From: Ewingella americana
GTDB lineage: Bacteria; Pseudomonadota; Gammaproteobacteria; Enterobacterales; Enterobacteriaceae
Reading direction: 5' to 3'
Length of the DNA: 64,000 nt
Assembly: GCF_006438725.1 (NCBI RefSeq)
Contig: NZ_RCZD01000006.1
Coordinates: 62,001 to 126,000, forward strand
Part shown: piece after piece, positions 46,545-56,942 of the stretch
Layout of the letters: the number at the start of each line of letters is the position of its first letter
Numbering within the stretch: position 1 is the stretch's first letter
Translations under genes and position numbers: made by a program
Notes under the pieces: model-generated
The model's input: the letters and a program-made list of their open reading frames with translations, nothing else
What the model was told of the DNA's origin: nothing
Databases searched by the model: none

Positions 46545-48554
46545 ATGACCGACTCTCAAGATGACTCCATTCTGTACCTCCATTTTGGTACACCACGCCC
46601 TTATTGGCGCCTGGGTTCTGACAGTAATGCCCTTGAGTTATCCGCTGAGAAAGGTGTAGTCAACGTCGCCGTCTCCTTGACAGGCTATCAGGCGGCACGC
46701 ATCCGTGAGCTGACCGGTATTACCTCCTGCTTTACGCTGGACGTATCCCTGTTTGGCACGCCTTTGTGTCTCTATTTGGTCGGCCGGAAAGTCGAGAATA
46801 AAGTCTGGGCCGGCACCGCCTCTGATTTTGAAGACACGGCTTCGGTCGCGCACGACCTTGAAGTCGGGCTGACGTTCGCCGAACAAGTGGTTTCAGAGGC
46901 TAACTCGGTGATTGTCATTATCGATCAGGAGGGCAAAGTTCACCGCTTCAACCGCCTGAGTGAAGAGTACACGGGTCTGCGCGAAGAGGATGTTATCGGG
47001 CGTAGCGCCTATGACCTTTTTATGTCGATGGAAGAAGGCATTGCCTCGCGTCAGAACATCAACGGCTTCTTTCAAAAAGAGCAGTCCTATGAGGTTGAAC
47101 GCTGGATAAACACCGTCAAAGGCCAGCGGTTGTTTCTGTTTCGCAATAAATTTGTCCACAGCGGCAGCGGAAAACAGCAAAAATTTCTGATCTGTTCCGG
47201 TTCCGATATCACCGATGAACGTATGGCACAGGAGCGACTGCGGGTTCTCGCCAACACCGACCTGATCACCGGCCTGGCAAACCGCAATGCTTTGCAGGAG
47301 TTGCTGCGGACGGCGCTTGAAGAGCGCGGCGATCATCAGGTCGGGCTGATTTACCTTGATCTGGATAACTTCAAAAAAGTGAACGACGCCTATGGCCATA
47401 TGTTTGGTGACCGTTTGCTCAAAGAGGTGGCACACGCCATTCAGGGCTGCCTGAAAGAGACGGAGACGCTTGCAAGGCTTGGGGGTGACGAGTTCATCAT
47501 CCTCAGCCACAACACCTCTGTGGAGGCGCTGGAAGCCATCAGTCAGCAGATTTTGGGCCGTCTGAAAGCCCCATTCCGTATTGGCCTGATCGAGGTTTAC
47601 ACCGGTTGCTCAAGCGGCATTGCCGTTTGCCCGCAGCACGGTACCGATTCCGAAAGCCTGATCCGCAACGCTGACACCGCGATGTACGTGGCGAAAGAGA
47701 CCGGCAAAAGCGCGCACTGCGTATTCTCGCCAGAGATGAACAAGAAAGTCGCTGAGTACATGTGGCTGGACACAAACCTGCGCAAGGCACTGGAAGAGCA
47801 ACAACTGATGCTCTATTACCAGCCGAAAATAACCGCCAACGGGGAAGTACTGAGCGTGGAAGCCCTGCTACGCTGGCGTTCACCGGAGCGCGGCATCATT
47901 CAGCCGCAGGACTTTATTCCGTATGCGGAAGAGTCAGGCCTGATAGCCCCCCTCGGCAAATGGGTTATCGAAACGGCGACACAGCAAGCCGCCGAGTGGC
48001 AGCGTAAGGGGCTGAATTTGCGCATTGCGGTGAATCTTTCAGGGCGGCAATTAAATAACTCTTCACTGGTCACCGACTTTACTGAGGCCATGCAGAAGTC
48101 CGGGATGAAAAACTGCCTGCTCGATTTTGAGTTGACGGAAAGTTGTCTGGTAGAGGATGAAAAAGCCGCGGTAACCATGATCAATCAGCTGCATAAACTG
48201 GGCGCGGAAGTGCATTTGGATGACTTCGGCACAGGCTATTCCTCATTGTCACAGCTGGCGCGGATCCCGCTCGACTGCATCAAATTGGACCAGAGTTTTG
48301 TGCGCGGCATTAATCATAATACCGTGTCTCAGGCGCTGGTGCGGGCGATAGTGGCCGTAGCGAGAACCCTGCAATTAACGGTCATCGCGGAAGGCGTAGA
48401 AACGCGAGAAGAAGAGCAGTTGATTGACGAAATCGGTGTGGACAGCAAACAGGGTTTTCTGTTTGCCAAGCCAATGCCCGCAGAAGAACTGGAGCACTGG
48501 CTTGTACAGAAAGCAATTGCTTCACCCGGGAGTTTGGACACCGTCACGCAATAG
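46545..48554 (+). CDS. rpfR: RpfR-type DSF receptor: PAS-GGDEF-EAL c-di-GMP enzyme (PdeR/YciR family)
   Basis: About 669 residues. Residues 1-110 resemble the FI (RpfF-interacting) domain, 115-230 are PAS (VIVIIDQEGKVHRFN), 235-400 GGDEF with intact Gly313-Gly-Asp-Glu-Phe317, and 410-650 EAL with Glu439-Ala-Leu and DDFGTGYSSL. In Burkholderia and Cronobacter, RpfR binds cis-2-unsaturated fatty acid signals through PAS and then degrades c-di-GMP. ATG 46545 has GGAG 9 bases upstream. The rpfF-like synthase is encoded convergently 46 bases away, which favours RpfR over the stand-alone PdeR of E. coli. Confidence 0.85.
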   Translation: MTDSQDDSILYLHFGTPRPYWRLGSDSNALELSAEKGVVNVAVSLTGYQAARIRELTGITSCFTLDVSLFGTPLCLYLVGRKVENKVWAGTASDFEDTASVAHDLEVGLTFAEQVVSEANSVIVIIDQEGKVHRFNRLSEEYTGLREEDVIGRSAYDLFMSMEEGIASRQNINGFFQKEQSYEVERWINTVKGQRLFLFRNKFVHSGSGKQQKFLICSGSDITDERMAQERLRVLANTDLITGLANRNALQELLRTALEERGDHQVGLIYLDLDNFKKVNDAYGHMFGDRLLKEVAHAIQGCLKETETLARLGGDEFIILSHNTSVEALEAISQQILGRLKAPFRIGLIEVYTGCSSGIAVCPQHGTDSESLIRNADTAMYVAKETGKSAHCVFSPEMNKKVAEYMWLDTNLRKALEEQQLMLYYQPKITANGEVLSVEALLRWRSPERGIIQPQDFIPYAEESGLIAPLGKWVIETATQQAAEWQRKGLNLRIAVNLSGRQLNNSSLVTDFTEAMQKSGMKNCLLDFELTESCLVEDEKAAVTMINQLHKLGAEVHLDDFGTGYSSLSQLARIPLDCIKLDQSFVRGINHNTVSQALVRAIVAVARTLQLTVIAEGVETREEEQLIDEIGVDSKQGFLFAKPMPAEELEHWLVQKAIASPGSLDTVTQ

Positions 48555-48600
48555 ACGTCAGAATTGACGGTTAATCAACGGGACGACAAGTATAGGCGGA

Positions 48601-49467
48601 CTAACCGGTTTTACGCATGGAAGCAGTATGGCGATTTTGTAGCATCACCAGCCGTTCCATGTACGCGACGTCCTTTTCTTCCAGCGTAAAGGCCGCATCC
48701 ACCCAATCCTCGGTAATATCCATCAACTCCGAGCGCGAAAGCTGCAATACCCGCTGACGCGCACGGATCATCGCTCGGATCCCGTTGAGCTTAGGCCGTA
48801 ACGTATCGATAAAAGTGCGGGTCGCGATAAATGCATCGCCCGGCTGGAACAGCACGTCCACCAGCCCGCGGCTTTCGAACCACTCCGCCGTATGCGACTC
48901 ACCGGTGGAGATCAACTCCTCCGCCAACCGCATGCCCGACTTGCGTGATACCAGCGAGTAACCGCCCATGCCGGGAAAAAGGTTAAACGCGATCTCCGGG
49001 AACCCCATCCGGGCGGTGTTCTGCGCCAGCACATAATGGTGCGCCAGCGCGGCTTCGAAACCGCCGCCCAGCGCCGTCCCTTCAATCATCGATAAACTGA
49101 CCGCACCGACATCAAAACCTCGGGCAGCGGCATGTACACAGTCGATACAGGCACGAGCATAGGCACGCAATGCCTCGCGCTTGTTATTCAGTATTGAGTC
49201 AACGAAAAAACTCAGATCACCCCCTACGTTATAAATATTAGGCACCAAAGAACCGGTAACCCAAAAATCAAATCGTAGCCCTGAGGCTTTCGCCGCATAG
49301 GTCAGGTTCATGATGTCTTCAATTAAGGGCTGATTAAAACAAGGACGGGGAAAGGCTTTCAGCATCATCCACATGACGTTGCGACCTTCTTCGTAATAGG
49401 CAGCTATTTGAGATAATTGCCCGGCTTCGGTAAATGGACGGCATGCTGTATGGTCAATAAGATTCAT
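48601..49467 (-). CDS. rpfF: RpfF-type DSF synthase (crotonase fold)
   Basis: A 288-residue enoyl-CoA-hydratase-fold enzyme very close in length to Xanthomonas RpfF (289). Conserved blocks are NVGGDLSFF, GTALGGGFEAAL and MGFPEIAFNLFPGMGGYSLV; Glu138 and Glu158 correspond to the catalytic pair Glu141/Glu161 of RpfF. It makes cis-2 fatty acid quorum signals by thioesterase and dehydratase action on acyl-ACP. It is convergent with rpfR, so synthase and receptor form one module. Confidence 0.92.
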   Translation of the reverse strand: MNLIDHTACRPFTEAGQLSQIAAYYEEGRNVMWMMLKAFPRPCFNQPLIEDIMNLTYAAKASGLRFDFWVTGSLVPNIYNVGGDLSFFVDSILNNKREALRAYARACIDCVHAAARGFDVGAVSLSMIEGTALGGGFEAALAHHYVLAQNTARMGFPEIAFNLFPGMGGYSLVSRKSGMRLAEELISTGESHTAEWFESRGLVDVLFQPGDAFIATRTFIDTLRPKLNGIRAMIRARQRVLQLSRSELMDITEDWVDAAFTLEEKDVAYMERLVMLQNRHTASMRKTG

Positions 49468-51885
<2,418 letters not shown>

Positions 51886-51891
51886 GGGCGA

Positions 51892-51918
51892 AAAAAAAGC
51901 CGCGTGAGCGGCTTTTTC
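51892..51918. terminator. Bidirectional terminator between fadH and rlmG
   Basis: AAAAAAAAGCCGC, loop GTGA, GCGGCTTTTT; A and T tracts on both sides. Confidence 0.85.
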
Positions 51919-51937
51919 CTGCTTACCGAACACATCA

Positions 51938-53089
51938 TCAATGTTGAGATGCGGTCTTAACTGCCCTCAACACCACAAACTTCTGGTTAGTGGCAATGGT
52001 CGTGCAGTTACCAAACAGGCGACGCAATTTCTGATAGTAATCCAGATGACGGTTGCCGACGATGCGCAGTTCGCCACCGGTTTGCAGGCAGCGTTTGGCG
52101 TCACAGAACATACGCCAGGCGGTATCATCGCTCATCACCGTGCCCTGATGGAACGGAGGGTTACACAGCACCGCGTGCAGGGTTTCTCGCTCAACACCGG
52201 CCAGCATATTGTTCACTTCAAAATGGCAGCGGTTGAGATCTTGCGGCAGGTTGTTCTCAATGTTGACCTTACTCGACTCCACCGCCATGTAGGACTCATC
52301 CACAAACAGCATTTCTGCATCCGGGTTTAGCGCCAGGGCGGTCATGCCGATCACACCGTTACCACAGCCTAAATCCGCCATGCGCCCTTCGATAGCTTCC
52401 GGCAGATGCTGCATAAAGAAGCGAGCACCAATATCCAGCCCGGTCCGTGAAAAGACGTTCGCGTGGTTGGTGATGCGGAACTCGCTGTCATCCAACGCCC
52501 ATTCGGTGGTCACCGGCTCGGCTTCCTGCGCGGGTAATGTCGCTTCACAGTGAATCAGGCGAGCTTTTTTCCACGCCAGCGTGGTTTTGGTCGGCCCGAG
52601 GATCTGCTCGAACAATTGTAACGTGGACGTGTGTACGTCACGCGCTTTGGCACCGGCGATGATCTGCGTTTGCGGTGTCACCACTTCGCGCAGGGCCAAT
52701 AGCTGTTGTTCCAGCAGAGCTAACGTTTTAGGAATTTTGATCACCACCAGACCGGGGTTGATCGGCAACGGCACCAGACTGCTTTGCTGTGCCACGCTCT
52801 CTTCGTCTAAACCGTTCAGGCGCAGGTTGTGGCGGGTTGCCAGCTGGCTCATAAAGGAGTCGCTGATGCTGGTCGGTTGGTACGGCTGCAGTGCACAGGC
52901 CAGCGTGCCGAAGGTGTCGTTGAAGATCAGTACAGGACGGCCATCGAGCGCGTCGGTGGTGAGGGTTTGCAGCAGATATTCGTCTGCAGCTTCCCATGCC
53001 TGAAGCTGCGTTGTAGCCTCTTCTTGCGGATAACGTTCCAGCTCCAGTTGCAGTCGCTGCTCACCCAGTTCGAGTTCGAATTGGCTCAT
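51938..53089 (-). CDS. rlmG: RlmG, 23S rRNA m2G1835 methyltransferase
   Basis: A 383-residue RlmG/RsmC-type enzyme: an N-terminal degenerate methyltransferase half and a C-terminal SAM domain with [20 protein letters not shown] and the catalytic [11 protein letters not shown] (NPPF motif for exocyclic amines). It methylates N2 of G1835 in 23S rRNA. E. coli RlmG has 378 residues and the same neighbour, fadH, in convergent orientation. Confidence 0.94.
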   Translation of the reverse strand: MSQFELELGEQRLQLELERYPQEEATTQLQAWEAADEYLLQTLTTDALDGRPVLIFNDTFGTLACALQPYQPTSISDSFMSQLATRHNLRLNGLDEESVAQQSSLVPLPINPGLVVIKIPKTLALLEQQLLALREVVTPQTQIIAGAKARDVHTSTLQLFEQILGPTKTTLAWKKARLIHCEATLPAQEAEPVTTEWALDDSEFRITNHANVFSRTGLDIGARFFMQHLPEAIEGRMADLGCGNGVIGMTALALNPDAEMLFVDESYMAVESSKVNIENNLPQDLNRCHFEVNNMLAGVERETLHAVLCNPPFHQGTVMSDDTAWRMFCDAKRCLQTGGELRIVGNRHLDYYQKLRRLFGNCTTIATNQKFVVLRAVKTASQH

Positions 53090-53272
53090 TGGCCCTCCTC
53101 ATTATTCAATTTGCGCTGTTTATCCCTTAAATTGGGCTATCAGTAAAATGTTTTTTCAGTTAAAAAGGGCTTTATCTGCCGTCATTAAGGATTAACGTCC
53201 GGTTTTCGATAAAAATCTGCGTTAACCCTGTGACCCTCCTTTTTGGATCAATGAGAGCTAAAGCAAACAGTT

Positions 53273-53779
53273 ATGCCTGAATTGACCTATCTGCAAGGCT
53301 ACTCTGAGTCTCTACAAGCTCAGGTTCACCAGTTGATCGACCAGCAGCGGCTGGGGCAAGTTCTGCTGTCGCGTTATCCGCAACCGCACGAACTCACCAC
53401 GGACAAATCGCTGTACCAGTTTACGCTCGATCTGAAAAATCAGTATTTGCGCAGTTCATCGCCGCTGAGCAAAGTGGCCTACGACAACAAAATTCACGTG
53501 ATGAAGCACGCTCTCGGGCTGCACACGGCCATTTCGCGGATTCAGGGCGGTAAGCTCAAAGCCAAGGCGGAGATCCGCGTGGCAACGGTGTTTAAAAGCG
53601 CGCCGGAAGCCTTCCTGAAAATGATCGTGGTGCATGAACTGGCACATCTGAAAGAAAAAGATCACAACAAAGCTTTTTACAGCCTGTGTTGTCATATGAC
53701 GCCCGACTACCACCAGTTAGAATTCGACACCCGTATGTATCTGACACATCTGGAGATATTCGGTAAGTTGTACCCATAA
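53273..53779 (+). CDS. ygjP: YgjP-like metal-dependent hydrolase
   Basis: A 168-residue protein with the zinc-protease motif HELAHLKEKDH (HExxH-like HELAH) and the conserved SKVAYDNKIHVMKHALGLHT block. It closely resembles E. coli YgjP (167 residues), of the M48/SprT-like YgjP family; the substrate is unknown. It opens the ygjP-ygjR-amidotransferase-alx run. There is no obvious strong ribosome site. Confidence 0.92.
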   Translation: MPELTYLQGYSESLQAQVHQLIDQQRLGQVLLSRYPQPHELTTDKSLYQFTLDLKNQYLRSSSPLSKVAYDNKIHVMKHALGLHTAISRIQGGKLKAKAEIRVATVFKSAPEAFLKMIVVHELAHLKEKDHNKAFYSLCCHMTPDYHQLEFDTRMYLTHLEIFGKLYP

Positions 53780-53791
53780 TAAACCACTAGG

Positions 53792-54784
53792 ATGACTATG
53801 ATTCGCTTTGGCATTATTGGAACTAATTGGATCACCCAGCGTTTCATTGACGCCGCGCACGAGAGCGGCAAGATGAAACTGACGGCGATTTATTCGCGCA
53901 CGCTGGACGGTGCAAAAGCCTTCGGTCACGAGTATCCGGTCGAACACTATTTTGACTCGCCCGAGGCGATGGCCGCTTCTGACGAGATTGATGCGGTGTA
54001 TATCGCCAGCCCGAACTCCCTGCACTGCCCGCAGACCCTGCTGTTCCTCAACCATAAAAAGCATGTGATTTGCGAAAAGCCGCTGTCGTCGAACCTGCGC
54101 GAAGCCGAAAGCATGATCGCCTGTGCCACACAAAATAACGTGGTGCTGTTCGAAGCGTTCAAAACCGCCTATCTGCCGAACTTCCTGCATATGAAAGGCG
54201 CGCTGAACCGCATTGGTAAACTGCGCAAAGCCATCTTCAACTATTGCCAGTACTCCTCACGTTATCCGCGTTACCTGGCAGGTGAAAACCCGAATACCTT
54301 TGATCCGGCGTTCTCTAACGGCTCAATTATGGATATCGGCTATTACTGTCTGGCCAGCACCGTATCGCTGTTTGGTGAGCCACTGTCGGTCACGGCGTCC
54401 GCCACGTTGCTTAAGAGCGGCGTGGACGGTCAGGGCACGGTCGTGCTGCGCTATGCGGATGATTTTGACGTGGTGATCAACCATTCGAAAATCGCCGACT
54501 CCCTGCTGCCAAGCGAAATTCAGGGCGAAGAAGGCACATTGCAGATGGAAAAAATCTCCGAATGCCAGACGCTCAGCCTGACGCCACGCGGCAGCCAGAA
54601 ACTTGATCTCACCCAGCCTCAGCACATCAACACCATGCTGTATGAAGCCGAGACCTTTGCGTTGTTGGTGGAGAATAAGTTCGTCGGACATCCTGGACTG
54701 GAAGTGTCCCGCATCACCGCCAAATTATTGACAGAAATCCGCCGTCAGACCGGCGTGGTGTTCCCTGCCGATCACATCGTTTAA
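53792..54784 (+). CDS. ygjR: YgjR-like Gfo/Idh/MocA family oxidoreductase
   Basis: A 330-residue NAD(P)-dependent dehydrogenase. Rossmann start MIRFGIIGTNWITQRFIDAA, then VYIASPNSLHCPQTLLFLNH and the family CEKPLSSNLREAE with the EKP motif. The substrate is not known for E. coli YgjR either. It follows ygjP by 12 bases and precedes the amidotransferase by 29, so these form one operon. The GxGxxG variant Gly-Thr-Asn (GTNWI) is as in YgjR. Confidence 0.9.
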   Translation: MTMIRFGIIGTNWITQRFIDAAHESGKMKLTAIYSRTLDGAKAFGHEYPVEHYFDSPEAMAASDEIDAVYIASPNSLHCPQTLLFLNHKKHVICEKPLSSNLREAESMIACATQNNVVLFEAFKTAYLPNFLHMKGALNRIGKLRKAIFNYCQYSSRYPRYLAGENPNTFDPAFSNGSIMDIGYYCLASTVSLFGEPLSVTASATLLKSGVDGQGTVVLRYADDFDVVINHSKIADSLLPSEIQGEEGTLQMEKISECQTLSLTPRGSQKLDLTQPQHINTMLYEAETFALLVENKFVGHPGLEVSRITAKLLTEIRRQTGVVFPADHIV

Positions 54785-54813
54785 ATACCAGTCACCTGTA
54801 GCGGGAGTTCAAG

Positions 54814-55560
54814 ATGAGTACAGCCAGTCCAAAACCTTTGCTGATTTTGCAAACCGGCCATGCGCCGGAACCTATCCGTCGCGTACACGATAACTTCCCG
54901 CAGATGTTTATCCGTCAGGGCGATATCGACGCGCAGCAGGTGCAAATTATTGATTTACAGGCCGGTGAGCGGCCGCGACCGCCGGAGTATTACTGTGGTG
55001 CCATTATTACCGGTTCGCGCAGCATGGTGACCGAACACCTGGACTGGAGTGAAGATGCTGCAGACTGGGTACGTCTGGCGATGTTGCATGAGCTGCCGCT
55101 GTTTGGTGCCTGTTACGGCCACCAGCTCATGGCGTATGCGCTGGGTGGCGAAGTGGATTTCCATCCGCAGGGTATCGAAGTTGGCACCCATGATGTGACG
55201 CTGACGCCCGCCGGACATCTTGACCCGCTGGTGTCGCGACTTCCGGCGCAGTTCACCGCTAATCTGATCCACCTGCAAACGGTCATCACCCCGCCCGCCA
55301 CCGCGACGGTACTGGCGAAAACATTGCATGACCCGCATCAGATCCTGCGTTATGGCCCGAATGCCATCAGTACGCAGTTCCACCCGGAATTCTCCGGTGC
55401 GGTGATGAAAACCTATCTGGAATGGCTGAGCGACCAGGCGCAGGACGACAAGGTGAACTACGCTAATAAATTACAGCAGCTTAGCGATACCCCGCTGAGC
55501 CAGGCCCTGCTGCTCTCTTTCGTCGATGCACTGGGCAAACGTCAGGCGCTGGCGGGTTAA
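54814..55560 (+). CDS. Class I glutamine amidotransferase-like protein
   Basis: A 248-residue GATase1 protein similar to the glutaminase half of GMP synthase. The nucleophile elbow is LPLFGACYGHQLMAYALGG (Cys), and the His-Glu pair is in STQFHPEFSG. There is no synthetase domain, so it is a stand-alone amidotransferase or peptidase of unknown substrate. It is not part of the E. coli ygjP-ygjR-alx order that I recall, so it appears to be an insertion typical of other genera. Confidence 0.85.
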   Translation: MSTASPKPLLILQTGHAPEPIRRVHDNFPQMFIRQGDIDAQQVQIIDLQAGERPRPPEYYCGAIITGSRSMVTEHLDWSEDAADWVRLAMLHELPLFGACYGHQLMAYALGGEVDFHPQGIEVGTHDVTLTPAGHLDPLVSRLPAQFTANLIHLQTVITPPATATVLAKTLHDPHQILRYGPNAISTQFHPEFSGAVMKTYLEWLSDQAQDDKVNYANKLQQLSDTPLSQALLLSFVDALGKRQALAG

Positions 55561-55617
55561 TGCACGAAAGTGTTTCTGAATGTTTGACTTGAGACACATT
55601 TTGTATTATTTTTCCGC

Positions 55618-55800
55618 TCGCAATGGGGAGTAACTTCTTCGTCGGATAATCGTCATTACGGTGTCTGGACCCGCGCTCACGCAGCGCTGTCTCAGCCACC
55701 CGGTTACCGGGCAACCCTGATAAAAGATTCAGCGATGAATCAACATCAGAGTTGTAAGTGAGACCTTGCCGGAAGGCGAGGTTTGCTTATAGCTCAGAGA
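55618..55800 (+). ncRNA. yybP-ykoY manganese riboswitch upstream of alx
   Basis: The leader contains the conserved GGGGAGTA at 55625-55632 and the downstream GTGAGACCTTGCCGGAAGGCGAGGT block near 55,757-55,782, both hallmarks of this Mn2+-sensing class, and precedes a TerC/Alx gene as in E. coli. Boundaries are approximate. Confidence 0.85.
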
Positions 55801-55803
55801 GAG

Positions 55804-55838
55804 CGGCTAACGTCTTCCGACGCTGGCCGTTTTTTTTT
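55804..55838 (+). terminator. Intrinsic terminator in the alx leader
   Basis: CGGC TAA CGTC, loop TTCC, GACG CTG GCCG, then nine T. It lies after the riboswitch and 23 bases before the alx ATG, so it may be the expression platform. Confidence 0.75.
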
Positions 55839-55861
55839 GATGTTTTATTGAGGATTGCGTA

Positions 55862-56833
55862 ATGATGAATTCCGTCGGAAACCCGATGCTGTGGGGCAGT
55901 TTTGCCGTTGTCGTGGTGATCATGCTGGCCATCGACCTGCTGTTACAGGGCCGCAAAGGCGCGCAGGTGATGACCATGAAAAGTGCCGCGATGTGGTCGC
56001 TGGTGTGGATTGGCCTGTCGCTGCTGTTTAACTTTGGCTTCTGGTGGTATCTCAACGGCGAGTTTGGCCGTGAAGTGGCTGACGCTCAGGCCACCATGTT
56101 CCTCACCGGCTATTTGCTGGAAAAAGCGCTGGCGGTGGATAACGTCTTCGTCTGGCTGATCCTCTTCAGCTACTTCTCCGTTCCGGCCAATTTGCAACGC
56201 CGCGTGCTGGTCTACGGTGTGTTGGGCGCTATCGTCCTGCGTACCGGCATGATCTTCGCGGGCAGCTGGCTGGTGGGTCAGTTCAGCTGGATCCTCTACG
56301 TGTTTGGCGCTTTCCTGCTGTTTACCGGTATCAAAATGGCGCTGGCGAAAGAGGATGACGGCGAGATTGGCGAAAAGCCGATGATCCGCTGGTTGCGCAG
56401 CAAACTGCGCATGACCGACGAACTCCAGGGTGAGAAGTTCTTTGTGCGCCGCAACGGCCTGCTGTTTGCTACCCCGCTGCTGCTGGTGCTGATTATGGTT
56501 GAGCTGAGTGACGTGATTTTCGCCGTCGACAGCATCCCGGCGATTTTTGCCGTAACCACTGACCCGTTCATCGTCCTGACGTCGAACCTGTTCGCCATCC
56601 TTGGCCTGCGTGCGATGTATTTCCTGCTGGCGGGCGTAGCCGAACGTTTCTCGATGCTGAAATACGGTCTGGCGGTGATCCTGATTTTCATCGGTATCAA
56701 AATGCTGCTGCTTGACGTGTTCCATATTCCGGTCGGCATATCGCTCGGCGTGATCGCCACGATTTTGGTGGGCACGCTGCTGATCAACGTCTGGGTAAAT
56801 CGCCGTGCTGACCGCGCAAAATTAGAAAAATAA
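55862..56833 (+). CDS. alx: Alx, TerC-family manganese exporter
   Basis: A 323-residue membrane protein with about nine helices and the TerC family motif [20 protein letters not shown], with acidic residues in membrane segments ([20 protein letters not shown]). Alx exports Mn2+ in E. coli and responds to alkaline pH. GAGGATT lies upstream of the first ATG. Expression is likely set by the riboswitch and terminator in front. E. coli Alx has 321 residues. Confidence 0.93.
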   Translation: MMNSVGNPMLWGSFAVVVVIMLAIDLLLQGRKGAQVMTMKSAAMWSLVWIGLSLLFNFGFWWYLNGEFGREVADAQATMFLTGYLLEKALAVDNVFVWLILFSYFSVPANLQRRVLVYGVLGAIVLRTGMIFAGSWLVGQFSWILYVFGAFLLFTGIKMALAKEDDGEIGEKPMIRWLRSKLRMTDELQGEKFFVRRNGLLFATPLLLVLIMVELSDVIFAVDSIPAIFAVTTDPFIVLTSNLFAILGLRAMYFLLAGVAERFSMLKYGLAVILIFIGIKMLLLDVFHIPVGISLGVIATILVGTLLINVWVNRRADRAKLEK

Positions 56834-56863
56834 TCGGGCATAGCTCGCAATATCCAATACCAA

Positions 56864-56896
56864 AACGGGCGCTGAAAGGCGTCCGTTATTTTTTGC
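56864..56896 (+). terminator. Terminator of alx
   Basis: AACGGGCGC, loop TGAAAG, GCGTCCGTT with T-rich tail ATTTTTTG. A second hairpin, CACCGGGCGG/CCGCCCGGTG at 56910-56935, lies before the end of the next, convergent gene and may serve that strand. Confidence 0.7.
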
Positions 56897-56942
56897 GCCA
56901 GATAACGATCACCGGGCGGTCTCTGCCGCCCGGTGTACTCGG

